This document shows positions 43,801 through 52,297 of a DNA stretch of 64,000 bases, piece by piece. Positions within the stretch are counted from its first letter, which is position 1, and every line of letters begins with the position of its first letter. This stretch comes from JACKAQ01 sp020634975 [NCBI: Calditrichia bacterium] (GTDB lineage: Bacteria > Calditrichota > Calditrichia > RBG-13-44-9). A program made the translations under genes and the position numbers. The notes beneath the pieces are model-generated. The model did not search any database and was not told where the DNA came from. It saw only the letters and a program-made list of their open reading frames with translations. Where the stretch lies: the NCBI GenBank assembly GCA_020634975.1, contig JACKAQ010000003.1, forward strand, positions 1 through 64,000. Direction: 5' to 3'.

Positions 43801-46800
43801 CAACCGGCTGGCGTTCGATGCATTGGTACGATTCCACCTGCTTGGCTACGCCACCGGCGCGCAAACCGGCGATGTGGTTTGGGAAAACGGCGTGCTGTTC
43901 CGCGATCTGCAACTCAACACCCCCGCGCATCCGGACGAAACCGCGCTCGTGTTTCGGGAAAATTCGCTGCAATTCCGCTGGACGGATTATCAATCGACGC
44001 AAAACACCGCATTGCAGATTTTGCCGGGAATGCACATCCAGAATTCCGGCAAAACTGCGCCGGGAATGGTTACGCTGTCGTTCACCGTTTCTCGCGAAAG
44101 CGGCGGCTTGCACACATTACATCTGCGTTCATCGTTTGTCGAAATGCTGCTGTTCACCGGTTGGGGACAATTTTTGCAGCGCCAAAATATGCCGCCGCAA
44201 CTCACCCGAACGCCGGTTTTGGGCTCGTCCGCGGGACAAATTACGTTTGGCTACACCGCCCAATGGATCGACCAAAATTGGCAGGAGTCGTTTGTGCTCA
44301 ACGGATTTCTGGAGGTCAGCAACCTGATTTCCTGGCCGCAGGCGATGGCGTTGGACATCATCGAAGACGATTTTATTTTGAATCTGCCGCCGGCTCAAAC
44401 TGCGGATTTGCCCGCGTTGAATCACACCCGTCACTCGATGCGGGTTTTGCTCAACCAGCACAATATTCCGCTGAATCAACTGGTTGAAGGTGCCGGGGAA
44501 TTGCTGTTCAATCTCGCAGAAAACCAGCCGTGGCAATTTCTGGCGGTCGTCGAGCACCAATTGACCAACGTGCTGCCGGATGCCGCTTTTCAGGAATTTG
44601 TCGTGCAAAACGATCGCCGCTGGACTGCGCTGCAGGAAGTGCGGCTGGTGCTTCCGGCGATGTTCAAACAATTTCTGCAGGATATCGGCGACAAAAGCAG
44701 CATCAGTCCACTGGGCGGCGTCGGCAGGCTCGGCGAGATCAACTATGGCTATCTCGGCGACGGGCTTCACAACGCGCTGATCTCCGAGATTGACAAATTA
44801 CCCGGGCAATCGATCGGTGAATCCCGGACGCTGATAGTCGAGGCGAGCGCCCCGCACTGGATTCGGCAGGAAAAAGTGCGCAACGCCGCCGCCACAACAC
44901 TGCAATTTCTTCCGAACGGCAGCCAGATGGGCATTCTCAGCAGCCCGAACGACTTTTTGCCATCGAAACCAGCGACACCAAAGTGGCTGTTCTTCACCAC
45001 CCCGTTTTTGGGTCGATTGCAGCCAAAAACCGACGATTTACTCGACCAAACCACGCCAATTGACGATGCGGTGAGCATGTTGCAAATCGATCCGCTGCTA
45101 CGGATGCACCTCAATCGCCAGTCGGCAACCGCCGGAGAACTCAGTCCGCTGGCGCTGGCGCTCACCAGTTGGGCGAATGCCGCGCCGCAGCGCATTCGCG
45201 TATCGGGATTCGATCTCGCGAGAATGCGCAGTTGGGCACGGTTGGACAGCACATCGCTGGAGGAAAACTGGTTCCGGCTGCAACATCCCATTGCCGAGCC
45301 GGGCGCGACATTTTTGCAGAGCGTCACCGCTGCGCTGCCGGATACGCCAGCACGACTGAGTCGACCCGCTGCGCTGGAAAAAGCATTCGACACGTTCCGC
45401 ACCCATTATCCGCCGCAATCGGCCACAAATCCGCAACCGGCATTGCAACAGCGGATTTTATGGCGGGAAAGCAGCCTGCTCCAATCGCAGGGCGTTAGCA
45501 GTGTTGCACCGAACGATTCGCCGCCATATGGCTGGCACATCGCCGGGTTGCAATTGCTCACCTCCGCGCTGGCATCACCGGAAGAAACTGCCGGGGAAAT
45601 CCGCCTGTTTCCGGCTGCAACCGTGGTTTCGCCAGTGAACGAACAGGACGGCAAAACCAACAAATTCCCGCTCAGTTTTGCGGTCAGTCCGTATCTCGGG
45701 CTGGAATTTCGTCCGGCACCAGCCGAAGCGACACTGAAACTGATCGCCGCAGAATTGCTCTGTCTCGACCGAAACACCAGCCGACTGACGCCCGTTGCCA
45801 GCCATTTCTGGGAAGTGGATCCGAGCATCGCGCCGCCGGCTGCCGCCGAAGCTGCGATTTTCAGCCAAAGTGCCGATTGGGCAGCAAAAATCCATGAACG
45901 GCAAAGTCCGGATTCGCCATTGGCGATGCTGCGTTACCGCGAAATCCGCAGCAAATCACTCAACGCTGTGGAAGCCGAAGCACCGCTGGTCACCACCTAT
46001 TCGTTCGCAATTGTGCCGGGTATTCGCCTCTACGACTCGCTGAACAAACGGGTGTTCCGCATCCGTTCGGCGGTGCAGCAACTGCGTTTCCGCGAGGGCA
46101 ATTTCGCCGGATTCGCACTACCGAAATCGTTGAAAAATTTTGAATTAGCGCCGCCACAGGTTAATGGCGTGCAGCCGCTGTATTTGCCGGATCGTCCGGT
46201 GTCGCCGGAAAACGGCGCGTGGCCGTGGGGCATGAGCGCGCTGCGAATGAGCGTCAATTACGCCGACGCCGAAACCGCCGTGCTCGGCACCGCCAGCGAT
46301 GCGCCGGAAAATCCGCCGATGACGCTGTGGTGGCAGGCACCGCAACATTTTGTGCAATTCCGTTCAGCAATTTCATCGGAAAAACCGACTGCCGGTTTGC
46401 CGCCGAATTTCCGTGCACCGGCGATCAAAAGCTTTTTGCCGGTGATCGCCAATCCGCCGATGCCTGCGTTTCGCGCTGAAAATCTGGCAAATCCCGATGG
46501 CAACGCCAATTCGATCGACCGCTGGCAACCGGTGTTGCCCGGCGCGCTGCGCTTTCTGTTGACCGGCAATCGCACCGGCACGATGCTGGCGTTGCGCCAC
46601 CAATTGCTGCGCCAAAGCGGATTGCATTTCGACGCTGCTGCGCCGGAATCCGGCGAAAGTCTTGTTTCCGGGAGCGTTCCGGTGCAGCATCGCGTGCCGC
46701 GTCCGGTGCCGTTGCCTGCCAATCGCTCTGTCGAAACGGCGCTGCAAACCTGGGCGAGCTATTTTGAACCGCGCAGAAATGTGCTGGTCAGCGAATCGCC

Positions 46801-47968
46801 GGTGGACGAAGCATTTTTCGCCGAATGCGGCAGTTTCCCCGCCCGGCGATTGCAGATGCAACTCGCTGCGCCGCGCAACGGCGCGGTGGATAAGGATTGG
46901 GACGGCAATCTCGTTTTCCGGCTCACCGGACACAGCGAATCGTTTGAGATCAGCGATTGGCAGATTGCGCTGTCGCTCGCGGATGGCGATCAATCGTTCG
47001 ATTTCATAACGCCAACCGCGCCGGGAACATTCGGCGATCTCGAAAATGTGTTCATTTTTACGCTGAAAGATGCGGGCGACGGCAAAACGCTGGAACATCT
47101 GCAAACACTGGTCAAACGCAAAGCGAACGGATCGACGATCGCCGCAAACGCAAAAGTAAGTTACGCATCTGCGACAGATGGATTTTCGCAAACACTCGCT
47201 TTCCCGCTGCGAACCATCGACCGGAGCGAGTTGCCGCTGCCGCTGAAACCGAATTTCATCCATTTTGAGGACCCGGAATACAACCGTCGTCTGGCATCGC
47301 CATCGGCGCATGCAGCGGTGAATGTGAAAGTGCTACTTCCAAATGACGATCAGGAATTGCACGAAGTAACGCTGGCAGCCGACCGGCGGATTTACAATCC
47401 CGACAGCCGTGTTGCGCTGCGCTTCGATTGGGACGACAATCGCTCCGCGACCAGTCGCCTGACCGTGCAGCAGGTGGACAGCAGCGGCGTTGCCAAAACC
47501 ATTTCGCTGGTGCTGGATAACGGTTCAGTGGTGCCGTTCGTCGATTTACAGAGCGGCAAATTACTGCAAATTTCGCTGCAGAAATTGCAACGCAACAACC
47601 AGCCGTTCCACTTTGCGCCCGGCGATGTGCTGCAATTCAAACTGGCGATCACCGACGGCATCGAGCCGGTAAATTTGCTGCTGCAAACCGATATCGTTTC
47701 GGAACCGGTGATTCCCGTTTCCGGTTCAGCATACGCGCTGCTGCGGCGCCAGCAATTTAACGAAAATGAATATGTCGATTGCGCCCGATTCGCGTGGGGA
47801 CCGGCAGCCAGCCGCGTTGAAATGGTTTGTCCGGAAGATTTACGCAGCGAAGTGGTTCGCCGCCGCGCGGTTTTCCAGTGGACGGATGCGCTCCGCAACG
47901 GTCGTTTGCGCGGTTACGCCATCCAGAAAATATCGCCGAACGGCGCAACCCATTTTCCTAAAATTTGA
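40772..47968 (+). CDS. second giant protein, main part (unknown family)
   Basis: Open for about 2,390 codons, in frame +2 relative to the preceding gene. The true coding transition is near 40806, where VLLTRLLPDPAP begins to make sense; no start codon with a ribosome site is nearby, so it should be read as the continuation of 39069-40871. It is beta-rich with many Ala/Pro/Asn stretches, aromatic and Gln-rich linkers, and no signal peptide or transmembrane segment. I see no catalytic motif. Near the start, RLTVEYERLTVAEENQLIAA faintly recalls the repeat unit of the first giant protein. Same strand, good spacing and the same high GC as the upstream giant gene suggest they form one unit and one machine or surface structure (inference). 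A terminator follows at 47984. Confidence 0.75.
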   Translation: MGTANPTGHRAVLLTRLLPDPAPDSSPVPGYRLTVEYERLTVAEENQLIAAWRRLSRYVNPRHPLNGNAGSGPVPNWMTLEITNPMAVPRLFWPIVPWPQNAAATEFPVGFERGQFNLLMTDQQAYDSANPPGSLARIIPDNVVIQPDGNGQLRILLDADSQIPATSGQMSYQYLRDSNSATSEAFTFSNLKMAYSPVETPRTLREFLGKSVPEWDEATPLQTPVLWGFMPLEDGWAQLPVLNLTEQIFLDAKVAQSDLLSVAPPRALSQGAVSYGNDAADVLNTQQNEQAWNLTFINAKSISGTLVLSPNGSGFALADMALTADSPEVAINGLLWLSSGKPTECDALPDMDNWVSGLQPVPLQSVQNDDLFPSPIVFELAQMVFAARSDQQLSANLQNWSYRLAAQITVLQKLIDSGVLPESVLGDYLPLIWRRHPNLPMVQALPLTQNQSPPNYPAASRQLVPFELLSAVEDDIPVPSPDWAFGVPDSDAAAKWPALLGSAGAASEWKSLFDLPLTALSLPGLHLDPRENPDETGLADDFLPAQFRFDMPYTDEINALAQLPKSQDEQSADADNPDAPVLQPQTPLTRETFADFWQELTEKASLSRASAIAAFLKNDDATLIRHLIEPFVWPVSPTLETGAFPGKLSIADSQNGAVSIDLQTEAALEGISGRFVPVDAQTIRRLDDADSTAENPLEITAGSMAAHRNSNGEFVDQRGLARAASVVEMAFIRTRVKLHEAETAFDLTTAKQAIDLQIHDGASWQIWFRDLPVAADSSIFDRSKTVSAFADDINDPEALSRERNYLNGYEWRISEDSNSALIPEYLTIYNLHFYPLTLEKLALNGDEIAEIEMIGRIQLPLPGEKEMVDFSNAAKIIFRRTAPNTPLAFAEIALVSDTGEWPLALSEGENSDAPHLFFGEIRRNADGSAIEIDAVRLHFYAFGEEWRLDWPEAIAFSATPENPQISEFQFTPDDPPAAISPKSLKLAIDVASGSAQHSVSILLAIQLGNRNRLAFDALVRFHLLGYATGAQTGDVVWENGVLFRDLQLNTPAHPDETALVFRENSLQFRWTDYQSTQNTALQILPGMHIQNSGKTAPGMVTLSFTVSRESGGLHTLHLRSSFVEMLLFTGWGQFLQRQNMPPQLTRTPVLGSSAGQITFGYTAQWIDQNWQESFVLNGFLEVSNLISWPQAMALDIIEDDFILNLPPAQTADLPALNHTRHSMRVLLNQHNIPLNQLVEGAGELLFNLAENQPWQFLAVVEHQLTNVLPDAAFQEFVVQNDRRWTALQEVRLVLPAMFKQFLQDIGDKSSISPLGGVGRLGEINYGYLGDGLHNALISEIDKLPGQSIGESRTLIVEASAPHWIRQEKVRNAAATTLQFLPNGSQMGILSSPNDFLPSKPATPKWLFFTTPFLGRLQPKTDDLLDQTTPIDDAVSMLQIDPLLRMHLNRQSATAGELSPLALALTSWANAAPQRIRVSGFDLARMRSWARLDSTSLEENWFRLQHPIAEPGATFLQSVTAALPDTPARLSRPAALEKAFDTFRTHYPPQSATNPQPALQQRILWRESSLLQSQGVSSVAPNDSPPYGWHIAGLQLLTSALASPEETAGEIRLFPAATVVSPVNEQDGKTNKFPLSFAVSPYLGLEFRPAPAEATLKLIAAELLCLDRNTSRLTPVASHFWEVDPSIAPPAAAEAAIFSQSADWAAKIHERQSPDSPLAMLRYREIRSKSLNAVEAEAPLVTTYSFAIVPGIRLYDSLNKRVFRIRSAVQQLRFREGNFAGFALPKSLKNFELAPPQVNGVQPLYLPDRPVSPENGAWPWGMSALRMSVNYADAETAVLGTASDAPENPPMTLWWQAPQHFVQFRSAISSEKPTAGLPPNFRAPAIKSFLPVIANPPMPAFRAENLANPDGNANSIDRWQPVLPGALRFLLTGNRTGTMLALRHQLLRQSGLHFDAAAPESGESLVSGSVPVQHRVPRPVPLPANRSVETALQTWASYFEPRRNVLVSESPVDEAFFAECGSFPARRLQMQLAAPRNGAVDKDWDGNLVFRLTGHSESFEISDWQIALSLADGDQSFDFITPTAPGTFGDLENVFIFTLKDAGDGKTLEHLQTLVKRKANGSTIAANAKVSYASATDGFSQTLAFPLRTIDRSELPLPLKPNFIHFEDPEYNRRLASPSAHAAVNVKVLLPNDDQELHEVTLAADRRIYNPDSRVALRFDWDDNRSATSRLTVQQVDSSGVAKTISLVLDNGSVVPFVDLQSGKLLQISLQKLQRNNQPFHFAPGDVLQFKLAITDGIEPVNLLLQTDIVSEPVIPVSGSAYALLRRQQFNENEYVDCARFAWGPAASRVEMVCPEDLRSEVVRRRAVFQWTDALRNGRLRGYAIQKISPNGATHFPKI

Positions 47969-47983
47969 TCGGATTGCTTTGTG

Positions 47984-48013
47984 ACGGGCGCAGATTTCTG
48001 TGCCCGTTTTTTT
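47984..48013 (+). terminator. rho-independent terminator after giant genes
   Basis: Hairpin ACGGGCGCAGA / TCTGTGCCCGT (one G-T pair) with a short loop and a T-run of seven, 16 bases after the stop at 47968. It separates the giant-gene unit from the monooxygenase gene. Confidence 0.85.
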
Positions 48014-48067
48014 AATTTCCGATTCCCGCCTGCCTTGCGATATCCGATTTTTATGATAAATTATTGA

Positions 48068-49378
48068 ATGAACAAAACAGGTTCCGCTGAACAAAAAATC
48101 TGTATTGTCGGTGCCGGTTCTTCAGGAATTGTAGCCGTCAAATATTTCAAAGCCAACGGGCTTAAATTTGATTGTTTCGAAAAAGGCTCTGATATCGGTG
48201 GAAACTGGCGTTACAACAACGACAACGGTCTTTCATCCGCCTACCGCTCACTGCACATCATTTCCAGTAAATGGAACATGCAATATTCAGATTTTCCGAT
48301 GCCGGAAGATTTTCCGGATTACGGACACCATAGCGACGTGTTACGTTATTTCGAAAGTTACATCGCCCATTTTGAATTGCGACAGCACATCACGTTCAAC
48401 ACAGAAGTTGTGAAAATCGCGCCGGCGGCGAACCGGAAATGGGACGTGACGCTTTCAAGCGGAGAAACCCGGCGATACGATGCGGTGGTGATTGCCAATG
48501 GGCACCACTGGCAACCGCAAATCCCGGATTTTCCCGGCAATTTCAACGGACAAACCCTGCATTCTCATCATTACAAAACGGCAGACGGATTCGAGAACAA
48601 ACGGGTGTTGATTGTCGGCATCGGCAATTCGGCATGCGATATCGCGATAGATTTATGCCGGATTGCCAAATCCGTGCATCTGTCCACCCGGCGCAGCGCC
48701 CACATTGTCCCAAAGTATTTGCTCGGTCGCCCGACAGATCAGTGGACCCATCCGCTGCTCGAACGCTTCCTGCCGATTCCGCTGCGGCGACAGGCGTTCC
48801 GGCTGCTTACTTTTTTGACTGTCGGAAATCAGGAGCGATACGGCTTGCCGCGTCCGAAGCAGAAAATGATGCAAGAACATCCAACGTTGAACCAGGAATT
48901 TTTGGCGTATGTCGGGCACGGACGTGTAAAAATAAAACCAAATATTCGCAAACTTCAGGGTGATTTTGTTGAATTTGAAGACAACACCAGTGAACCGTTC
49001 GATGCGATTATTTACGGAACCGGATATCAGATTTCATTCCCATTTTTTGATCCCGGCTTGATCGATGTGACCGGCAATCGCGTTCACCTTTATCGAAAAG
49101 TCATTCACCCGGATTTGCCGAATCTGTATTTTTTGGGATTGATTCAGCCATTGGGCGCTATTATGCCGCTGGCGGAACAACAATCCAAATGGATTGCCGG
49201 ATTGCTCAGTGGCAGCATCTATTTACCGCCAATTCCGGTAATGAAAAAATCCATCGAAGCAGATCGCCGGAAACTGGAAAAACGCTATGTCAATTCTCCG
49301 CGCCACACCATTCAGGTTGATTTTTGGTCGTATTTTCAGGAAATCGAGCGGGAAATCAGAAAATATCGCCGAAAATAA
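48068..49378 (+). CDS. flavin-containing monooxygenase (FMO/BVMO-like)
   Basis: A 436-residue class B flavoprotein monooxygenase. FAD-binding GAGSSG is at 15-20 after ICIV, with a typical GG-NW motif (DIGGNWRY). The ANGHHWQP strand is at 143-150, the FMO signature FPGNFNGQTLHSHHY at 155-169, and the NADPH-binding GIGNSACD at 184-191. A GTGY-type ATG motif appears as YGTGYQ. Such enzymes use NADPH and oxygen to oxygenate N, S or ketone substrates; substrate not predictable. Length is normal. It precedes an epimerase (42 bases away) and a short-chain dehydrogenase on the same strand; this trio is often seen together in lipid or ketone metabolism. ATG 48068 has no clear ribosome site. Confidence 0.9.
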   Translation: MNKTGSAEQKICIVGAGSSGIVAVKYFKANGLKFDCFEKGSDIGGNWRYNNDNGLSSAYRSLHIISSKWNMQYSDFPMPEDFPDYGHHSDVLRYFESYIAHFELRQHITFNTEVVKIAPAANRKWDVTLSSGETRRYDAVVIANGHHWQPQIPDFPGNFNGQTLHSHHYKTADGFENKRVLIVGIGNSACDIAIDLCRIAKSVHLSTRRSAHIVPKYLLGRPTDQWTHPLLERFLPIPLRRQAFRLLTFLTVGNQERYGLPRPKQKMMQEHPTLNQEFLAYVGHGRVKIKPNIRKLQGDFVEFEDNTSEPFDAIIYGTGYQISFPFFDPGLIDVTGNRVHLYRKVIHPDLPNLYFLGLIQPLGAIMPLAEQQSKWIAGLLSGSIYLPPIPVMKKSIEADRRKLEKRYVNSPRHTIQVDFWSYFQEIEREIRKYRRK

Positions 49379-49420
49379 CGCACCCAAAAACCACACAATT
49401 AATTCAGCCAATGTCAATTT

Positions 49421-50377
49421 ATGGATAGAAAACCCAACATTTTAATCACCGGCGCGGCCGGTTACATCGGCAGTATCGTTTGCGAACAAATCGCTGACAG
49501 CCGGGACGAATTCGGCACGGTTGTCGGGCTGGATTTACGGGAACCTTCTGCGGATCGTAAGTTTAGCGAAATCAACTACATCGCGGATGATATTCGTTCG
49601 AAAAAAATTGGCGATTATCTGCGCAAACATCAAATTGACGTGGTAGTGCATCTCGCCGCGATTGTTTCACCAGCGAAATCGATGAGCCGCGAATTTCTGC
49701 ACGATGTGGAAGTGAACGGCACGGGCAACCTGCTCGATGCCTGCGTTGCGGCGAATGTGCGCCAGTTTATCGTCACCAGCAGCGGGGCGGCATATGGCTA
49801 TCACCCGGACAATCCCGATTGGCTGGATGAAACCGCGCCATTGCGCGGCAATCCGGAATTTGCCTATTCCGATCACAAACGGCAAATCGAGGAAATGCTC
49901 GCGGAATTCCGCGCCAAACACCCGCAACTGCGGCAACTGATTTTTCGCCCGGGCACGATTTTGGGCGCAAATGTGAACAACCAGATCACCGATTTATTCA
50001 AAAAACCGGTAGTTTTGGGGCTGCGCGGCGCAGATTCGCCGTTTGTGTTTATCTGGGATGAAGATGTTGCGGCAGTCATTCTTGATGGCATCCGTAACGG
50101 AAAATCCGGCATTTTCAACCTCGCCGGTGACGGCACACTGAGCATGCCGGAGATCGCAAAAATTTTGGGGAAACCGTATGTTTCGCTGCCCGTTTCGTTG
50201 GTAAAATCCGTGCTTTTAGCTTTGAAAATATTGAACTTAACCCAATACGGACCGGAACAGGTCAATTTCATCCGCTATCGCCCGGTGCTGGACAATCAGC
50301 ACCTGAAATCCGAATTCGGCTACATTCCGCAGAAAACCAGCCGGGAAGTTTTCGAATATTTTTTGGCGAATCGATAA
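49421..50377 (+). CDS. NAD-dependent epimerase/dehydratase (extended SDR)
   Basis: A 318-residue extended short-chain dehydrogenase. The NAD-binding GxxGxxG is at 11-17 (GAAGYIG), the VVHLAAIVSP segment follows strand 4, and the active-site pair Tyr149-Lys153 sits in YSDHK. The FRPGTILG motif is typical of sugar- or sterol-type epimerases. Substrate is unknown; the neighbouring monooxygenase and short-chain dehydrogenase suggest a hydrophobic or ketone substrate rather than a nucleotide sugar (inference). It starts 42 bases after the monooxygenase and lies about 190 bases before the next gene, a gap holding a small palindrome. Confidence 0.87.
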   Translation: MDRKPNILITGAAGYIGSIVCEQIADSRDEFGTVVGLDLREPSADRKFSEINYIADDIRSKKIGDYLRKHQIDVVVHLAAIVSPAKSMSREFLHDVEVNGTGNLLDACVAANVRQFIVTSSGAAYGYHPDNPDWLDETAPLRGNPEFAYSDHKRQIEEMLAEFRAKHPQLRQLIFRPGTILGANVNNQITDLFKKPVVLGLRGADSPFVFIWDEDVAAVILDGIRNGKSGIFNLAGDGTLSMPEIAKILGKPYVSLPVSLVKSVLLALKILNLTQYGPEQVNFIRYRPVLDNQHLKSEFGYIPQKTSREVFEYFLANR

Positions 50378-50437
50378 CCATTTTTTGCCACGAAATTGCA
50401 CGATAAAACGGGTTTTAAACATAATATTTTAATTGAG

Positions 50438-50457
50438 ATTCCTGCCTTCGCAGGAAT
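50438..50457. repeat. small palindrome ATTCCTGC-CTTC-GCAGGAAT
   Basis: Perfect 8-bp inverted repeat with a CTTC loop followed by GACAAAAAG. It matches the core of the inner arms at 38917-38981, so it is a single-arm copy of the same repeat family. Confidence 0.75.
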
Positions 50458-50564
50458 GACAAAAAGATGTAACCTCGTTCTAACGCTCCCGCTTTGGAGC
50501 AATATTCAAACACAAAATATTTTGAGTCATTTGTGAAAATTCATCACAAAAAATCGAGCGATTG

Positions 50565-51371
50565 ATGGAAATTTCCGGGAAGACAGTGTTGATCACCGGT
50601 GCAACGGGCGGAATGGGACGCGCGTTTTGCCGTGCGTTGGGCGAAGCCGGTGCAGCCATCGCGATGCTGGATGTGGATGAAAACTCACTCCGCGATTTTG
50701 CCGAAGAATTGACGGCTTCCGGAATTAAAACGGCGTTCGCGAGTTGCGACATTCGCGACGCGGCAGCCTGCCAAATCGCCATCGAGCAGCTGGCCGCGCA
50801 TTTCGGCGGTATCGATATTTTGATGAACAACGCAGGCATCACCCATCGCAGCCTGTTTTCGGAAACCCAAATTGAAGTGCTCGAAAAAGTGATGGCTGTG
50901 AATTATTTCGGCGCAGTCAACTGCACCAAAGCGGCACTCCCCTACCTCAGACAATCCAAAGGAACAATTGTCGTAACCAGCAGTATTGCCGGATTTACAC
51001 CGTTATTGGGTCGAACCGGTTACAGCGCCAGCAAATACGCGCTGCACGGATTTTTCGAATCGCTGCGTACGGAGCTGATCGATGATGGCGTAAAAATTTT
51101 GCTGGTTTGTCCGGGGTTTACCGCAACGGGTATCGAAAACCGGGCGCTTTCCGGCGATGGCAGCATCACAAAACGGCAGTGGTCAACCACCGGAAAAATC
51201 CATCAACCGGCGGATGTTGCCAATGCAATAATCAACGGCATTCGCAAAGAAAAACGGCTGCTGGTGCTTTCCACCGTCGGCAAATTGGCGTATTGGATTG
51301 GCAGGCTGTTCCCCAAATTTTACGAACGGGAAATGCGCAAAAAACTCCGCCACGAATTTTTTCCACCGTAA
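50565..51371 (+). CDS. classical short-chain dehydrogenase/reductase
   Basis: A 268-residue classical SDR. Cofactor motif TGATGGMG near residues 11-18, NNAG at about 88-91 (LMNNAGITH), catalytic Ser (VVTSSIAG) and the Tyr-Lys pair in YSASK (about 153-157) are all present. It should oxidise or reduce an alcohol/ketone with NAD(P)H; substrate unknown. The first residue is ATG 50565 (a TTG directly before it is unlikely). The C-terminal tail (REMRKKLRHEFFPP) is basic, which may place it near the membrane. It completes the monooxygenase-epimerase-SDR trio. Confidence 0.9.
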   Translation: MEISGKTVLITGATGGMGRAFCRALGEAGAAIAMLDVDENSLRDFAEELTASGIKTAFASCDIRDAAACQIAIEQLAAHFGGIDILMNNAGITHRSLFSETQIEVLEKVMAVNYFGAVNCTKAALPYLRQSKGTIVVTSSIAGFTPLLGRTGYSASKYALHGFFESLRTELIDDGVKILLVCPGFTATGIENRALSGDGSITKRQWSTTGKIHQPADVANAIINGIRKEKRLLVLSTVGKLAYWIGRLFPKFYEREMRKKLRHEFFPP

Positions 51372-51450
51372 AATCTTATCTAAAATGCCCTTTTTAGGGA
51401 ATGTTTTCTGTGATTTTAAAATCGTATCTTCCAATACAAATATGAACTTG

Positions 51451-51596
51451 TAACAGATGTTGTGCATCATGTTCAGACAGTTTGAAAATATTCAGACGTT
51501 TCGGAACGTATGTGCGAGTTCCTTACCAACAATACGTTTGCTATTGTTGGGTTCGCAATTGTGTGAACCACAATTGTGTGACCGCATAACATCAGC
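51451..51596 (+). repeat. dispersed ~150-bp intergenic repeat, copy B
   Basis: Second copy of the repeat at 10043-10209, same orientation. Shared blocks: TAACAG-TGTT at the left, TTTGAAAATATTCAGACGT, TACCAACAA, TTTGCTATTGT, and a TTCGCA...TGTGAACC hairpin followed by GTGACCGCATAACATCAG. It ends 20 bases before the next start codon. Confidence 0.8.
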
Positions 51597-51615
51597 TCGA
51601 AAAACAGAGGTGGGA

Positions 51616-52296
51616 ATGTCAAAAATTTTGATACTGTTTGTTTTGCTCAACTTAAGTGGATGGTTTGTCAGCTGCGATTCCGATCGATATTTGAGTTATA
51701 ATTTCACCGCAGAAAGCCCGGCAAAAGTGGCGCAAATTAGCGGAACGATCACCAATTTATACACGGGTCAAGCTGTTGATAATGCTCAAATTATCATCGA
51801 TAATCAATTCGCTGAAACCGAAAGCAACGGCGAATATTTGTTGAATTTTATTTTAGGCGGCGACGAGTCATTTAACCGATCGTATAACGTCCGGATTACC
51901 GCCGATGAATATTATCCGTTGGACACGACAATTGTTGTTTTCCCCAATTTGAATCAAGCCAAATATATTCTGGATTATGGTGCACCTGTTGTGGTTTCTG
52001 CAGAACTGGTTGAGCCGGCAATCGCCCGGGCAACAATTTTGGATTATCAGGGTATTTCGTCTGTTGATACGGTGACGGTTTTGGTGGCGTTTTTGGGAGC
52101 ATTTCCGAATTCGAACAAGCTGTTGTGGCTGGAATATCCATTAATCAGAACGCAGGTAATCAACGAAAAAACAGCACGTTACGAAACCGTCATCGAATAT
52201 GACAACGGCATATTGCTTTTTTCAAAAATGCGCGTAATTGCCCGCGATAACGAAGGTTTTGTAAAAAACCAGATTTTTCTGTTCGATACAAATTAG
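51616..52296 (+). CDS. lipoprotein with carboxypeptidase-regulatory-like domain
   Basis: Start placed at ATG 51616, which has AGAGGTGGG 5-13 bases upstream and begins a lipoprotein signal (ILILFVLLNLSGWFVSC; lipobox FVSC). The longer frame from 51457 lies in a repeat and is unlikely. The 226-residue protein has a beta-sandwich like a carboxypeptidase regulatory domain (ISGTITNLYTGQAVDNAQI, SNGEYLLNFILGG, ITADEYYPLDTTIVV), common in outer-membrane and surface proteins, then a second beta domain without a recognisable family. It is tail-to-tail with the GWxTD gene (one base apart). Role unknown. Confidence 0.75.
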   Translation: MSKILILFVLLNLSGWFVSCDSDRYLSYNFTAESPAKVAQISGTITNLYTGQAVDNAQIIIDNQFAETESNGEYLLNFILGGDESFNRSYNVRITADEYYPLDTTIVVFPNLNQAKYILDYGAPVVVSAELVEPAIARATILDYQGISSVDTVTVLVAFLGAFPNSNKLLWLEYPLIRTQVINEKTARYETVIEYDNGILLFSKMRVIARDNEGFVKNQIFLFDTN

Positions 52297-52297
52297 C

